In this document: one piece after another, positions 55,769 to 63,957 of the stretch
Layout of the letters: each line of letters begins with the position of its first letter
Position numbering within the stretch: the first letter of the stretch is position 1
Origin: Janthinobacterium agaricidamnosum
Lineage (GTDB): Bacteria > Pseudomonadota > Gammaproteobacteria > Burkholderiales > Burkholderiaceae_D
Reading direction: 5' to 3'
DNA: 64,000 bases
Assembly: GCF_003667705.1 (NCBI RefSeq)
Contig: NZ_CP033019.1
Coordinates: forward strand, 3,100,001 to 3,164,000
Notes under the pieces: generated by a model
Told to the model about the DNA's origin: nothing
The model's database searches: none
The model's input: the letters and a program-made list of their open reading frames with translations, nothing else
Program-made: the position numbers and the translations under genes

Positions 55769-57272
55769 CAACAGCGATGCTCTGATCCTGAACGTCGATG
55801 ACAGCGATGGCGCACGCTACGCCAAATCGCGCATCCTCAAACGCGCCGGCTTCAAGGTCATCGAAGCCTCGAACGGCGGCGACGCACTGCTGCGCGCCCG
55901 CCAGGACCGCCCTAACCTGATCCTGCTCGACGTCAAGCTGCCCGACATCAACGGCCTGGAAGTGTGCCGCCAACTGAAGGGCGGCGCCGAGACGAACACC
56001 ATTCTGGTGCTGCAGACGTCGGCCTCGTGCATCGGCACGGCCGACAAGATCCGCGCCCTCGATGGCGGCGCCGACAATTACCTGGTCGAACCGATCGAGG
56101 CCGATGAACTGATCGCCAACGTCAAGGCGCTGCTGCGCCTGGGCCGGGTCGAGCGCGCGCTGCGCGACGTGGACCGCCGCAAGGATGAATTCCTGGCCAC
56201 CCTGGCCCACGAATTGCGCAATCCGCTGGGCCCCATCCGCACGGCGCTGGCCCTGTTGTGCAAGCTCGACCCCGTCGTGCCGGCCGTGCAGGACAATGCG
56301 CGCCGCACCATCGGCCGCCATACGGACCACCTGGTGCGCCTGGTGGACGACCTGCTCGACGTGTCGCGCATTTCGCAGGGTAAGATCTCGCTGCAATGGG
56401 AAAGCGTGAGCCTGCTCAGCGTCATCCGCAGCGCGCTGGAAACGAGTTCGCACAGCATCGAGGCGCGCGGCCATGCGCTCGACGTGCATCTGCCCAAGGA
56501 AGAACTGTGGGTCTGCGGCGACGCCGTGCGCCTGTCGCAGATCGTCGCCAACTTGCTGCTGAACGCGGCCAAGTTCACGGCGCCGGGCGGGCGCATCGCC
56601 ATTTCCGCCGCGCGCGAAGGCGACAACGTACGCATCCGCCTGAGCGACAACGGCATCGGCATCGCCGCCGCCAGCATCGACAGCATCTTCGGCCTGTTCG
56701 AGCAGAGCGGCCATTCACCCGACCGGGTGCAGGACGGCCTGGGCATCGGCCTGTCGCTGGTGCGCAACCTGGTGACCTTGCACGGCGGCCAGGTCAGCGT
56801 GCACAGCCCCGGCGTGGGACTGGGCAGCACCTTCGAGGTCATCCTGCCCCTCGACGCCAACGTGCCCGTGGCCGCCGCCGCGCCGGCGCGCGAGGCGGCC
56901 AGCGGCGGCAGCCAGCGCATCCTCGTGGTCGACGACAACAGCGATGCGGCCGACACCCTGGCCGAACTGCTGGAGATGTACGGCCACACGGTGCGCACGG
57001 CCTACACGGGCGCGCAAGCGACCGAGCGCACCCTGGAATTCAAGCCCGACATCGTCTTTCTCGACATCGGCCTGCCCGACATGAGCGGCTACGACGTGGC
57101 CGGCAAGCTGCGCCAGCTGCCGATACCGCAGCAATTCCAGCTCGTGGCGCTGACCGGCTATGGCCAGGAACACGACCGCCAGGCGGCACTGCAGGCCGGG
57201 TTCAACGAGCACTTCGCCAAGCCAGTCGATTTCGGCAAGCTGGCCATGCTGGGGCTGCATATCACGCCATGA
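55749..57272 (+). CDS. Receiver-HisKA-HATPase-receiver hybrid kinase ending the stressosome operon
   Basis: A 507-residue kinase: receiver 1 (12-130, LLDVKLPDINGLEV), HisKA (145-215, TLAHELRNPLGPI), HATPase_c (255-370, NLLLNAAKF, DNGIGIA, GIGLSLVRNL) and receiver 2 (390-505, FLDIGLPDMSGYDV, conserved Lys in FAKPVD). In receiver 1 the conserved Lys is replaced by Glu (YLVEPIE), so it may be a poor phosphoacceptor or an interaction module. It has no membrane helix. It overlaps the previous gene by 20 bp. No response regulator or sigma gene follows. Confidence 0.85.
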   Translation: MRMLPDNNSDALILNVDDSDGARYAKSRILKRAGFKVIEASNGGDALLRARQDRPNLILLDVKLPDINGLEVCRQLKGGAETNTILVLQTSASCIGTADKIRALDGGADNYLVEPIEADELIANVKALLRLGRVERALRDVDRRKDEFLATLAHELRNPLGPIRTALALLCKLDPVVPAVQDNARRTIGRHTDHLVRLVDDLLDVSRISQGKISLQWESVSLLSVIRSALETSSHSIEARGHALDVHLPKEELWVCGDAVRLSQIVANLLLNAAKFTAPGGRIAISAAREGDNVRIRLSDNGIGIAAASIDSIFGLFEQSGHSPDRVQDGLGIGLSLVRNLVTLHGGQVSVHSPGVGLGSTFEVILPLDANVPVAAAAPAREAASGGSQRILVVDDNSDAADTLAELLEMYGHTVRTAYTGAQATERTLEFKPDIVFLDIGLPDMSGYDVAGKLRQLPIPQQFQLVALTGYGQEHDRQAALQAGFNEHFAKPVDFGKLAMLGLHITP

Positions 57273-57320
57273 GCGCAGCATGAGCGGGGGGGGGCGGCTG
57301 CCGGTTGCCGAGGCGTCGGC

Positions 57321-57326
57321 TATAAT
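57321..57326 (+). promoter_or_regulatory. TATAAT -10 element upstream of the metallophosphoesterase
   Basis: A perfect TATAAT lies 67 bp before ATG 57393. The best -35 (TTGCCG, 57305-57310) has only a 10-base spacer, so the promoter may rely on an activator or be only the -10 of a longer element. Confidence 0.4.
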
Positions 57327-57392
57327 CGGCGGCCGGCGATGGCGCCGCATCGCATCCGCCGCGCCGGGCACCCCCACCATTGGAACGATCAC

Positions 57393-58514
57393 ATGAAAAC
57401 CCGCACGCCGCTGCTGCGCATCACCATGATACTGGGCGCCCTGCACGCCCTGCTGGGCTGGCTGCTGCTGCCCGCGCTGCCCGTCGGCCTGGCCGGCTGG
57501 CTGCTGGGCGGCGTTGTATTGCTGGCCTCGACCATGCTGATGCCGATGACCATCTTCGCCCGCGCCGTCACCAACGATGCGCGCCTGGCCGACCGTTTGA
57601 GCTGGGCCGGCTCGCTGTGCATGGGCTTTTTTTCCTCGCTGTTCGTGCTCACCGTGCTGCGCGAACTGCTGATGCTGATCCCCGCCACCCGCCCGCATGC
57701 CCAGGCGTCCGCCGTGGCGGCGCTAGCCCTGGCGCTGCTGGCCACCGTCGTCGGTTTCATCAACGCCCGCCGTGTGGCGCGCGTGCGCGAAGTCTCGGTG
57801 CCGATTACCGGCTTGCCGGCCGCCCTGCAAGGTTTTAGCATCGTGCAGCTGAGCGACATCCACGTAGGCGCCACCATCAAGCGCGCCTATGTGGACGCCA
57901 TCGTCGCGCGCGCCAACGGCCTGCAAGCGGACGTCATCGCCATCACGGGCGACGTGGTCGACGGCACGGTGGCGCAACTGGCCAGCCATACGGCGCCGCT
58001 GGGCGAGCTTCGGGCGCGCCACGGCGTCTTTCTCGTCACGGGCAACCACGAATACTATTCGGGCGCCGCGCCATGGGTGGCGGAATTTCGCCGCCTGGGC
58101 TTGCGCGTGCTGATGAACGAACACACGGTGCTCGAGCACGACGGCGCGCGCCTGGCGCTGGCCGGCGTCACCGATTTCAATGCCGGCGCCTTCGATCCGG
58201 ATCAACGCAGCGACCCGCAGGGCGCCATCGCCGGCGCACCGGCCGATATCCCCCGCATCCTGCTGGCGCACCAGCCGCGCAGCGCGCCCGAGGCGGAAGC
58301 GGCCGGCTACGACCTGCAACTGTCGGGCCACACGCACGGGGGACAATTCTGGCCGTGGAATCTGTTCGTGCCGCTGCAGCAGCCGTACGTGGCGGGCCTG
58401 CACCGGCGCGGCCGCCTGTGGATTTATGTCAGCCGCGGCACGGGTTACTGGGGCCCGCCCAAGCGCATCGGCGCGCCGGCGGAGATCACGTTGTTGCGGC
58501 TGGTGGCGGCGTAG
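57393..58514 (+). CDS. Membrane metallophosphoesterase (YaeI-like)
   Basis: A 373-residue protein. Four N-terminal hydrophobic helices (residues 8-140) are followed by a calcineurin-type domain. Metal motifs: VQLSDIHVG, ITGDVVDGT, VTGNHEYYSG and LSGHTHGGQ. Members act on phospholipid-linked or lipid-A-precursor diphosphates and similar membrane substrates. ATG 57393 is followed by MKTRTPLLRI. It ends 3 bp from the convergent DUF4303 gene. Confidence 0.88.
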   Translation: MKTRTPLLRITMILGALHALLGWLLLPALPVGLAGWLLGGVVLLASTMLMPMTIFARAVTNDARLADRLSWAGSLCMGFFSSLFVLTVLRELLMLIPATRPHAQASAVAALALALLATVVGFINARRVARVREVSVPITGLPAALQGFSIVQLSDIHVGATIKRAYVDAIVARANGLQADVIAITGDVVDGTVAQLASHTAPLGELRARHGVFLVTGNHEYYSGAAPWVAEFRRLGLRVLMNEHTVLEHDGARLALAGVTDFNAGAFDPDQRSDPQGAIAGAPADIPRILLAHQPRSAPEAEAAGYDLQLSGHTHGGQFWPWNLFVPLQQPYVAGLHRRGRLWIYVSRGTGYWGPPKRIGAPAEITLLRLVAA

Positions 58515-58517
58515 AAC

Positions 58518-59270
58518 CTAGTCGGCCCAGCTGGCCATCCATGCCTCGAAACGCGCCACCACGGCCGGCGGATTCAAACGCGCCAGCGCGCCTTCCACCG
58601 GCTCGCTGTCGCTGACCTCGAACAGCAGCACGGCTTGATCGCGCAGCGCGCCCGTACCAAAACAGCCTTCGGCGTCGAGCTGCGCCAGCGCCGCGATGCA
58701 GGCGTCGAACACGCCCGCGCGGAAGGTGGCGAATGCGACGTCGAACGGCAGCGCGCGGTGCGCCTGCAGCAGCAAGCGGTAGGCGCTGTCGAAGTAGGCG
58801 CCGCCGCCGTCAAACGCCCATTCGGCCGGGTTCCACAGCATCTCTTCGCCGTATTCCGAGACGGCCAGCGCTTCGCGGCTGTTCGCCATGCAGCCTATCG
58901 TCATGGCGCTGTCGTCGCTGACCAGGGCGAAAGCGTCGATGTACTGGTCCGGATGCGCACGGCGCACGCAGTCGAAAGCCAGGCGCGCGGCCTGCGCCAC
59001 CAGGGTTTGCAGCAGCGCGAAATCGAAGACGGCAGGATCGATGACGCTCGCGCGCGCCAAGCTGTAGCCGTCGGCCAGCGCCGCCTGGCAACGTGCTACG
59101 TAGGCGGCGTGCGCCTCGGCATCGCTGGCGTAGTGCGTGCGCGTCTCCGCGCCCCAGGTCATGGCCGCGCCGCTGGCCGTCCAGACGGTCGTACCGAATA
59201 CGCGCGCTTCCTGGAAGCGGGCCGGCTGATCGCCGTCAAAGGTGTAAAACAGACTGTAGTTATCAGGCAT
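58518..59270 (-). CDS. DUF4303 protein with a WGR-like N-terminal segment
   Basis: A 250-residue cytoplasmic protein. The first 65 residues (LFYTFDGDQP through ADGYSL, with TWGAETRTHYASDAEAHAAY between) resemble a WGR-type module. The rest contains FDCVRRAHPDQYIDAFALVSDDSAM and EEMLWNPAEWAFDGGG typical of DUF4303. Such proteins are often immunity-like or of unknown role near toxins. No toxin is visible here. ATG 59270 is chosen over upstream in-frame codons. Confidence 0.6.
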   Translation of the reverse strand: MPDNYSLFYTFDGDQPARFQEARVFGTTVWTASGAAMTWGAETRTHYASDAEAHAAYVARCQAALADGYSLARASVIDPAVFDFALLQTLVAQAARLAFDCVRRAHPDQYIDAFALVSDDSAMTIGCMANSREALAVSEYGEEMLWNPAEWAFDGGGAYFDSAYRLLLQAHRALPFDVAFATFRAGVFDACIAALAQLDAEGCFGTGALRDQAVLLFEVSDSEPVEGALARLNPPAVVARFEAWMASWAD

Positions 59271-59286
59271 GAGAATTTTTCTTTGT

Positions 59287-60210
59287 TTAATCGGGCCGCA
59301 TCTGCGCGGCGAAATCGCGCTGGCGGAACTGCTCCAGCAAGAAATCGACGAAGACGCGCGTCTTTGCGGGCAGCAGCTTCTTGCTCGCATAGTACACGGA
59401 CAGGGGGCCGGAATCGGCATGCCAGCCGGGCAGCAGGCGGATCAACGCGCCGCTGCGCAAATGGGCCAGCGCGTGCGGCATGGGCAGCAGCGCCACGCCG
59501 ACACCCTGGATGGCCGCCTGCGCCATCGCTTCCGGATCGTCGAAGATGGCGCGCGGCCGGCATTCGGCCACGCCTTCGCCGCCAGAACCATCGCGCAATA
59601 TCCAGCTGCGCAATCTGCCGCTGCCGGCCGAGCGGCGCGCCACGCCGTCGAATTGCGCCAGGTCCGAAGGATGGGCGGGCATGCGTTTCCCCCGCATGAA
59701 GGCGGGCGACGCCGTGGCGACGACGTGGGCGTGACCCAGTTCGCGCGCCACCACGCCGGGCGTCAGCTCGATGCCGCCGCCGATGGCGACATCGAAACCT
59801 TCGCCGATCAAATCCACTTGCCGGTTGTCGAAATGGCAGTCGGGAATGACGCCCGGGTAGCGCGCGATGAAGTCGCCCAGCAAGGGAACCACATAGCTGC
59901 GCCCGAACGACGGCGCCATGCTGATTTTCAGGATGCCGGCCGGCTGGCCGCCCTCTTCGGCCACGCCGGCGATCGCCTCGCGCAAGGTGGACAAGGCGCC
60001 GCCAATCTGCTGCAGGAAACGCTCGCCCCCTTCCGTCAGGGTCAGGCGGCGCGTGCTGCGCTGGAACAGGCGCAGTCCCAGGCTCGCTTCCAGCCGCGCC
60101 ACGTTCTTGCTGACGGCCGCCGGCGTCAGCCCCAAACGGCGCGCGGCCGCCGAAAAGCTGCCCAGCTCGGCGGACAGCACAAACGATTGCAAGTGATTGA
60201 GGGCATCCAT
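59287..60210 (-). CDS. LysR-family transcriptional regulator
   Basis: A 307-residue LysR protein. N-terminal helix-turn-helix (FVLSAELGSFSAAARRLGLTPAAVSKNVARLE, shown by its ends). The effector domain follows from GILKISMAPSFGRSYV. It is divergent from the SDR gene at 60334 with a 123-bp gap, the standard geometry for LysR control of the neighbour. The effector is unknown. It belongs to the CrgA/DsdC-like group used for oxidative or aldehyde stress genes. Confidence 0.88.
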   Translation of the reverse strand: MDALNHLQSFVLSAELGSFSAAARRLGLTPAAVSKNVARLEASLGLRLFQRSTRRLTLTEGGERFLQQIGGALSTLREAIAGVAEEGGQPAGILKISMAPSFGRSYVVPLLGDFIARYPGVIPDCHFDNRQVDLIGEGFDVAIGGGIELTPGVVARELGHAHVVATASPAFMRGKRMPAHPSDLAQFDGVARRSAGSGRLRSWILRDGSGGEGVAECRPRAIFDDPEAMAQAAIQGVGVALLPMPHALAHLRSGALIRLLPGWHADSGPLSVYYASKKLLPAKTRVFVDFLLEQFRQRDFAAQMRPD

Positions 60211-60333
60211 GCGCCTATTCTACCCGCTCATTTGATCGTTTTAGTTGAAAGTGATTGTAGCGATTCATGGCTAGCGCGGCAGGAATGAAACCTAGATACT
60301 GAATTCCTCGACTCCTCACACAGAAAGCCCGTC

Positions 60334-61095
60334 ATGCAAACCCAAAGCAACCATACCCATTCACTGCTGAACAAGATCGCCTTTGTGACGGGCGGCTCGC
60401 GCGGCATCGGCGCGGCCATCGTGCGCCGCCTGGCCAGCCAGGGAGCCAATGTCGTCTTCACGTATCAAAGCTCGGCCGCCGAAGCGCAGGCGCTGGCGGC
60501 CAAGGTGGAAGCGGCCGGCGGCAAGGCGCTGGGCGTGCAGGCCGATGCGGCCGACGCCGCAGCCCTGACGGCCGCCATCGACCAGGTGGCGGCGCAATTT
60601 GGCCGTGTCGATATCCTCGTCAACAACGCGGGCGTATTCCTGCCCGGCGCCATCGATGATTTTTCGCTGGCGGACTTCGACAAGACGATTGCCGTCAACG
60701 TGCGCGCCGTGTTCGTGGCCATCAAGGCGGCCGTGGCGCACATGCAGACGGGCGGGCGCATCATCAATATCGGCAGCACGAATGCGCACCGCATGCCGTT
60801 CGGCGGCGCGGCCGCCTACGCCATGAGCAAATCGGCGCTGAGCGGCCTGACACAAGGCCTGTCGCGCGACCTGGGACCGCGCGGCATCACCATCAACAAC
60901 GTGGAACCAGGCCCCGTCGCCACCGACATGAACCCGCCCACGGGCGACTTCGCCGACCTGATGCACGGCCTGATGGCCCTGCCCCGCCACGGCACGGCCG
61001 ATGAAATCGCCGGCATGGTGGCTTACCTGGCCAGCGACGAAGCGGCGTTCGTCACGGGCGCCGGGCTGAAGATCGACGGGGGTTTTGCCGCCTGA
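60334..61095 (+). CDS. Short-chain dehydrogenase/reductase
   Basis: A 253-residue classical SDR. Cofactor motif TGGSRGIG at residues 19-26, NNAG present, catalytic triad Ser (IINIGSTNAHR), Tyr and Lys (AAAYAMSKSALSG), and NPPTGDFADLMHG in the substrate loop. It likely prefers NADP(H) given the Ser-Arg in the glycine motif. The LysR gene at 59287 is divergent. Its 3' end overlaps the convergent flavoprotein gene by 73 bp (61023-61095). Substrate unknown; 3-oxoacyl-like or aldehyde/ketone reductases are nearest in pattern. Confidence 0.88.
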   Translation: MQTQSNHTHSLLNKIAFVTGGSRGIGAAIVRRLASQGANVVFTYQSSAAEAQALAAKVEAAGGKALGVQADAADAAALTAAIDQVAAQFGRVDILVNNAGVFLPGAIDDFSLADFDKTIAVNVRAVFVAIKAAVAHMQTGGRIINIGSTNAHRMPFGGAAAYAMSKSALSGLTQGLSRDLGPRGITINNVEPGPVATDMNPPTGDFADLMHGLMALPRHGTADEIAGMVAYLASDEAAFVTGAGLKIDGGFAA

Positions 61096-61991
61096 TCCAG
61101 CCCGAACATCAGCGAACGGTGTGCCGCCACGCCCGCCATGGCGCCGTCGGCCACCGCGAACGCCACGCTGCCGGCCATGCGGCCCGCGTCACCGCAGCAA
61201 AAGACGCCGGGCACGCTGCTGGCCTTTTGCTCGTCGGTGCGCACGAACGGACCCATGGCGCCCTCTTCCAGCGCGCAGCCCAGCGTCACAGCCAGGGCAC
61301 TGGCCAGGCGGGTGCGGGTGGCCACGAACAGGCCGGCCATCGCATGGCGGCTGCCGTCGGCCATGACCACGTCGGCCACGCCGTCGATCCGCGCCACAGG
61401 CGTGCGCACCACCGTCACGCCGCGCGCCTCGAGTTGCGCCAGCTGCGCCGCATCGGGTTCGAACGCGCCATTCAGGAAAAAAGTGACCGTGCCCCAGTCG
61501 GGCAGCATCAGCGCATGGTGCATCGACAGTGGCCCCGTGGCCAGCACGCCGATGGCGCCATGCTCCAGTTCATAACCGTGGCAATAGGGGCAGTGAAAGA
61601 CGCTGGCGCCCCAGCGCTCGGACAAGCCATCGACGGGCGGCAGTTCATCGATCACGCCGGTGGCCAGCACCAGGCGGCGGCCGTGAACGACATTGCCGTC
61701 CGCCAGGGTCACGTCGAAGCCATCGCCATCGCGGCTGGCTGCCGCCTGCACGGCCGTGCCGTCCAGCCAGGACACGGTGGCATACGCCAGCAGCTGCGCC
61801 TTGCCCTCGGCGGCGATGGCGGCCGTCCCGCTGCCGTCCTGGGTCAGGAAGCCGTGGGAATGGCTGGCGTAGCGGTTGCGGCGCTGGCCGCCGTCGATCA
61901 CCAGCACGCGGCGGCGGGCGCGCGCCAGTTGCGTGGCGGCGGACAGGCCGGCGTAGCTGCCGCCGACGATGATGGCGTCAAAGATGTGCAT
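61023..61991 (-). CDS. Thioredoxin-reductase-like NAD(P)/FAD flavoprotein
   Basis: A 322-residue two-domain flavoprotein. FAD motif VGGSYAGLSAATQLARARR, the redox-active pair CPYC in FHCPYCHGYE, and the C-terminal FAD motif VFCCGDAGRMAGSVAFAVADGAMAG (shown by its ends). It would pass electrons from NAD(P)H to a disulfide. It follows an Rrf2 repressor with a 14-bp overlap, so it is a redox-regulated operon. The last 24 codons overlap the SDR gene antisense. It lacks the usual thioredoxin interaction ending, so the partner may differ. Confidence 0.85.
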   Translation of the reverse strand: MHIFDAIIVGGSYAGLSAATQLARARRRVLVIDGGQRRNRYASHSHGFLTQDGSGTAAIAAEGKAQLLAYATVSWLDGTAVQAAASRDGDGFDVTLADGNVVHGRRLVLATGVIDELPPVDGLSERWGASVFHCPYCHGYELEHGAIGVLATGPLSMHHALMLPDWGTVTFFLNGAFEPDAAQLAQLEARGVTVVRTPVARIDGVADVVMADGSRHAMAGLFVATRTRLASALAVTLGCALEEGAMGPFVRTDEQKASSVPGVFCCGDAGRMAGSVAFAVADGAMAGVAAHRSLMFGLDQAAKPPSIFSPAPVTNAASSLAR

Positions 61992-62430
61992 GGGGTGCTC
62001 CTCGGTGGATGGCATATTCTTGGCTGAAACGTTCGGCCAGGTCGGCCAGGGTGACGGCGCCGAAGCGCCGGATCAGCAGCGCCTCGGCTTCATCGAAGGC
62101 GCCGGCCAGCGACTGGTTGACCACCTGCTCCACCAGGCAGCCCGGCTGGTCGACGCGGTTGCCCATGGCGAAGATGGTGGGCGAACCGACGGCCACGTAG
62201 ATGTCTTGCAGGGTCACCCTGTGCAGGTCGCAGACGATGCGCCAGCCGCCGCCATGCCCCTTGCCCGAGGCCACGTAGCCGCGCTCGCGCAAGCCGGCCA
62301 TCACACGCCGCACCAGCACGGGGTTGGTGTCCAGGCAGCCGGCGAGTTCCTCGGACGTCATCGGGCGTCCCGCGTGGGCCATGTGCAGCAGCACATGGAG
62401 GATCGATGATAGTTTGCTGTCGCGTCTCAT
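61978..62430 (-). CDS. Rrf2-family repressor of the flavoprotein gene
   Basis: A 150-residue Rrf2 winged-helix protein beginning MRRDSKLSSILHVLLHMAHAG. DNA-reading segments RRVMAGLRERGYV and SGKGHGGGWRI. It has one Cys (PGCLVEQ) and no CxxCx[Fe-S] triad, so it belongs to the thiol- or electrophile-sensing YwnA-type group. The flavoprotein gene starts 14 bp inside it. An inverted repeat overlapping the start (62429-62449) suggests autoregulation. ATG 62439 is a possible earlier start. Confidence 0.8.
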   Translation of the reverse strand: MRRDSKLSSILHVLLHMAHAGRPMTSEELAGCLDTNPVLVRRVMAGLRERGYVASGKGHGGGWRIVCDLHRVTLQDIYVAVGSPTIFAMGNRVDQPGCLVEQVVNQSLAGAFDEAEALLIRRFGAVTLADLAERFSQEYAIHRGAPHAHL

Positions 62431-62449
62431 GTAACTCATGATAGTACAT
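62429..62449. promoter_or_regulatory. Inverted repeat overlapping the Rrf2 start codon
   Basis: ATGTA (62429-62433) and TACAT (62445-62449) with an 11-base spacer form a perfect dyad. It covers the likely start codons 62430 and 62439. It is the obvious candidate self-operator; binding is inferred. Confidence 0.5.
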
Positions 62450-62496
62450 AAGTTCCGCATATGCAAACGAGTTGCAAAAAATCTGCGCAAGAAAAA

Positions 62497-62524
62497 GGGG
62501 TCAGACCCTGTCGGGTCTGACCCC
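62497..62524. repeat. Dispersed GGGGTCAGACCC-type palindrome, copy 5
   Basis: Perfect 12-bp arms GGGGTCAGACCC and GGGTCTGACCCC around TGTC. It lies between the Rrf2 gene start and the cytochrome c stop, which point away from each other. Confidence 0.88.
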
Positions 62525-62547
62525 AGCCTTTGCTTCAGGGGGATTTT

Positions 62548-63957
62548 TTAAGCTGCTGATGTTTCCTTGCGCCGCCGTCCCCGCCACCACAGCAGCAAGG
62601 CCAGCAGCACCAGCACGGCGACGATGATGGCGGCGCGGGCCAGGCCGATCAGGTTCGAGGCAGGACCGCCATTGCGCAGGGTCGTCACCTGTTCCGCCGT
62701 CACCTTCACGTCAGGATTGCCGTACATCTTTTGCACGTAATTGCCGAGGGTGACGATCTGCTCGTCCGACAGGGTCTGGCGGAAGGCTGGCATCAGGTGT
62801 CCCGCAATATGATTACCCTTGCCATCCTGCCGCTCCACCCCATCGAGGATCGCCATCACCAGGTTGTTGCTGTTGCTGCGGCCCGTTACCGAGTTGTGGA
62901 ACAAGGGCGGCAAGCTGCCGTCGAAACTGCCCTCGCCCTTCGCATGGTGGCAGCTGGCGCACTGCGCATCGTACAGCTGCGCACCCGACATCCTGTTCAG
63001 GTTTTGCGGCAGCGCCACGCCGCGGATCGCATTGAGCTCATCGCCCGCCTGGCCCCATTGCGTCACCGGTTTCGTATCCGCCTTGTCGCGGATGGCGGGT
63101 ACGCTCTTGATGTAGTGCGCGATGGCGCTCAGGTCCGCGTCGCTCAGGTGCTTCAGGCTATGGTCGATGGCTTCGGCCATCGGTCCGGCAGCCTGCCCCC
63201 GGTGCGCGGCGCGGCCCGTGCGCAGGTAGTCGACCAGGTCTTGCTGGCTCCAGCTGCCGATGCCGCTGTTGGCGTCCGAGGTGATGTTCGGCGCAAACCA
63301 GGTGCCCAGATCAAAGCCCCCCAGCTCCTTCGACAGCTGCTCGGCCATCAGCGCGTTGCGCGGCGTGTGGCAGGTGCTGCAGTGGGCCAGCCCTTGCGCC
63401 AGGTAGGCGCCGCGGTTCCACTCCATGCTCTTGGCTGGATCGGCCACGAACGGCTTCTTGTCGAGGAAGAGCCAATTCCAGCCCGCCAGCGACAGGCGGA
63501 TGTTGAACGGGAACGGCAAGTCCGTCTGTGTTGCCGGCGCCGTGTCCACCGCCGCCACGCCATGCATGAAGTAGGCGTACAGGGCGGCCGTGTCGTCATC
63601 CGTCACCCTGGCGTAGGCCGTGTAGGGCATGGCCGGGTACAGGTGCGCGCCGTCGGCCCGCACGCCATGGCGCACGGCGTCGGAAAACTGCTTGAGCGTG
63701 TAGTTGCCGATGCCGTGCGTTGTCGACGGCGTGATGTTGGTGGCGACAATGGCCCCCAACGGCGTGGCCAGGGACAGGCCGCCCGCCATCGGCTTGCCGC
63801 CCGGGACGCTGTGGCAGGCGATGCAGTCGCCCGCCGTCGCCAGGTAGCGGCCGCGCTCGATGGCCTGCACGTCGGCGCCAGGGGCGTTCGCCGCCAGCAC
63901 GGGCAAGGCCAGTGCCAGCAAGGCGGCGCCGGCCGCCATTCTGAAGGTCGCCATCAT
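62548..63957 (-). CDS. Tri-haem cytochrome c subunit of a membrane dehydrogenase (AdhB-like)
   Basis: A 469-residue periplasmic cytochrome with signal peptide (near VLAANAP) and three CxxCH sites (CIACH at residues 45-49, CSTCH near 193, CASCH near 333). A C-terminal membrane helix (RAAIIVAVLVLLALLLWW) anchors it. It transfers electrons from a dehydrogenase subunit to ubiquinone. It is the second gene of a pair: its ATG overlaps the stop of the upstream gene as ATGA. That upstream gene is cut off at base 64000. Confidence 0.9.
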   Translation of the reverse strand: MMATFRMAAGAALLALALPVLAANAPGADVQAIERGRYLATAGDCIACHSVPGGKPMAGGLSLATPLGAIVATNITPSTTHGIGNYTLKQFSDAVRHGVRADGAHLYPAMPYTAYARVTDDDTAALYAYFMHGVAAVDTAPATQTDLPFPFNIRLSLAGWNWLFLDKKPFVADPAKSMEWNRGAYLAQGLAHCSTCHTPRNALMAEQLSKELGGFDLGTWFAPNITSDANSGIGSWSQQDLVDYLRTGRAAHRGQAAGPMAEAIDHSLKHLSDADLSAIAHYIKSVPAIRDKADTKPVTQWGQAGDELNAIRGVALPQNLNRMSGAQLYDAQCASCHHAKGEGSFDGSLPPLFHNSVTGRSNSNNLVMAILDGVERQDGKGNHIAGHLMPAFRQTLSDEQIVTLGNYVQKMYGNPDVKVTAEQVTTLRNGGPASNLIGLARAAIIVAVLVLLALLLWWRGRRRKETSAA

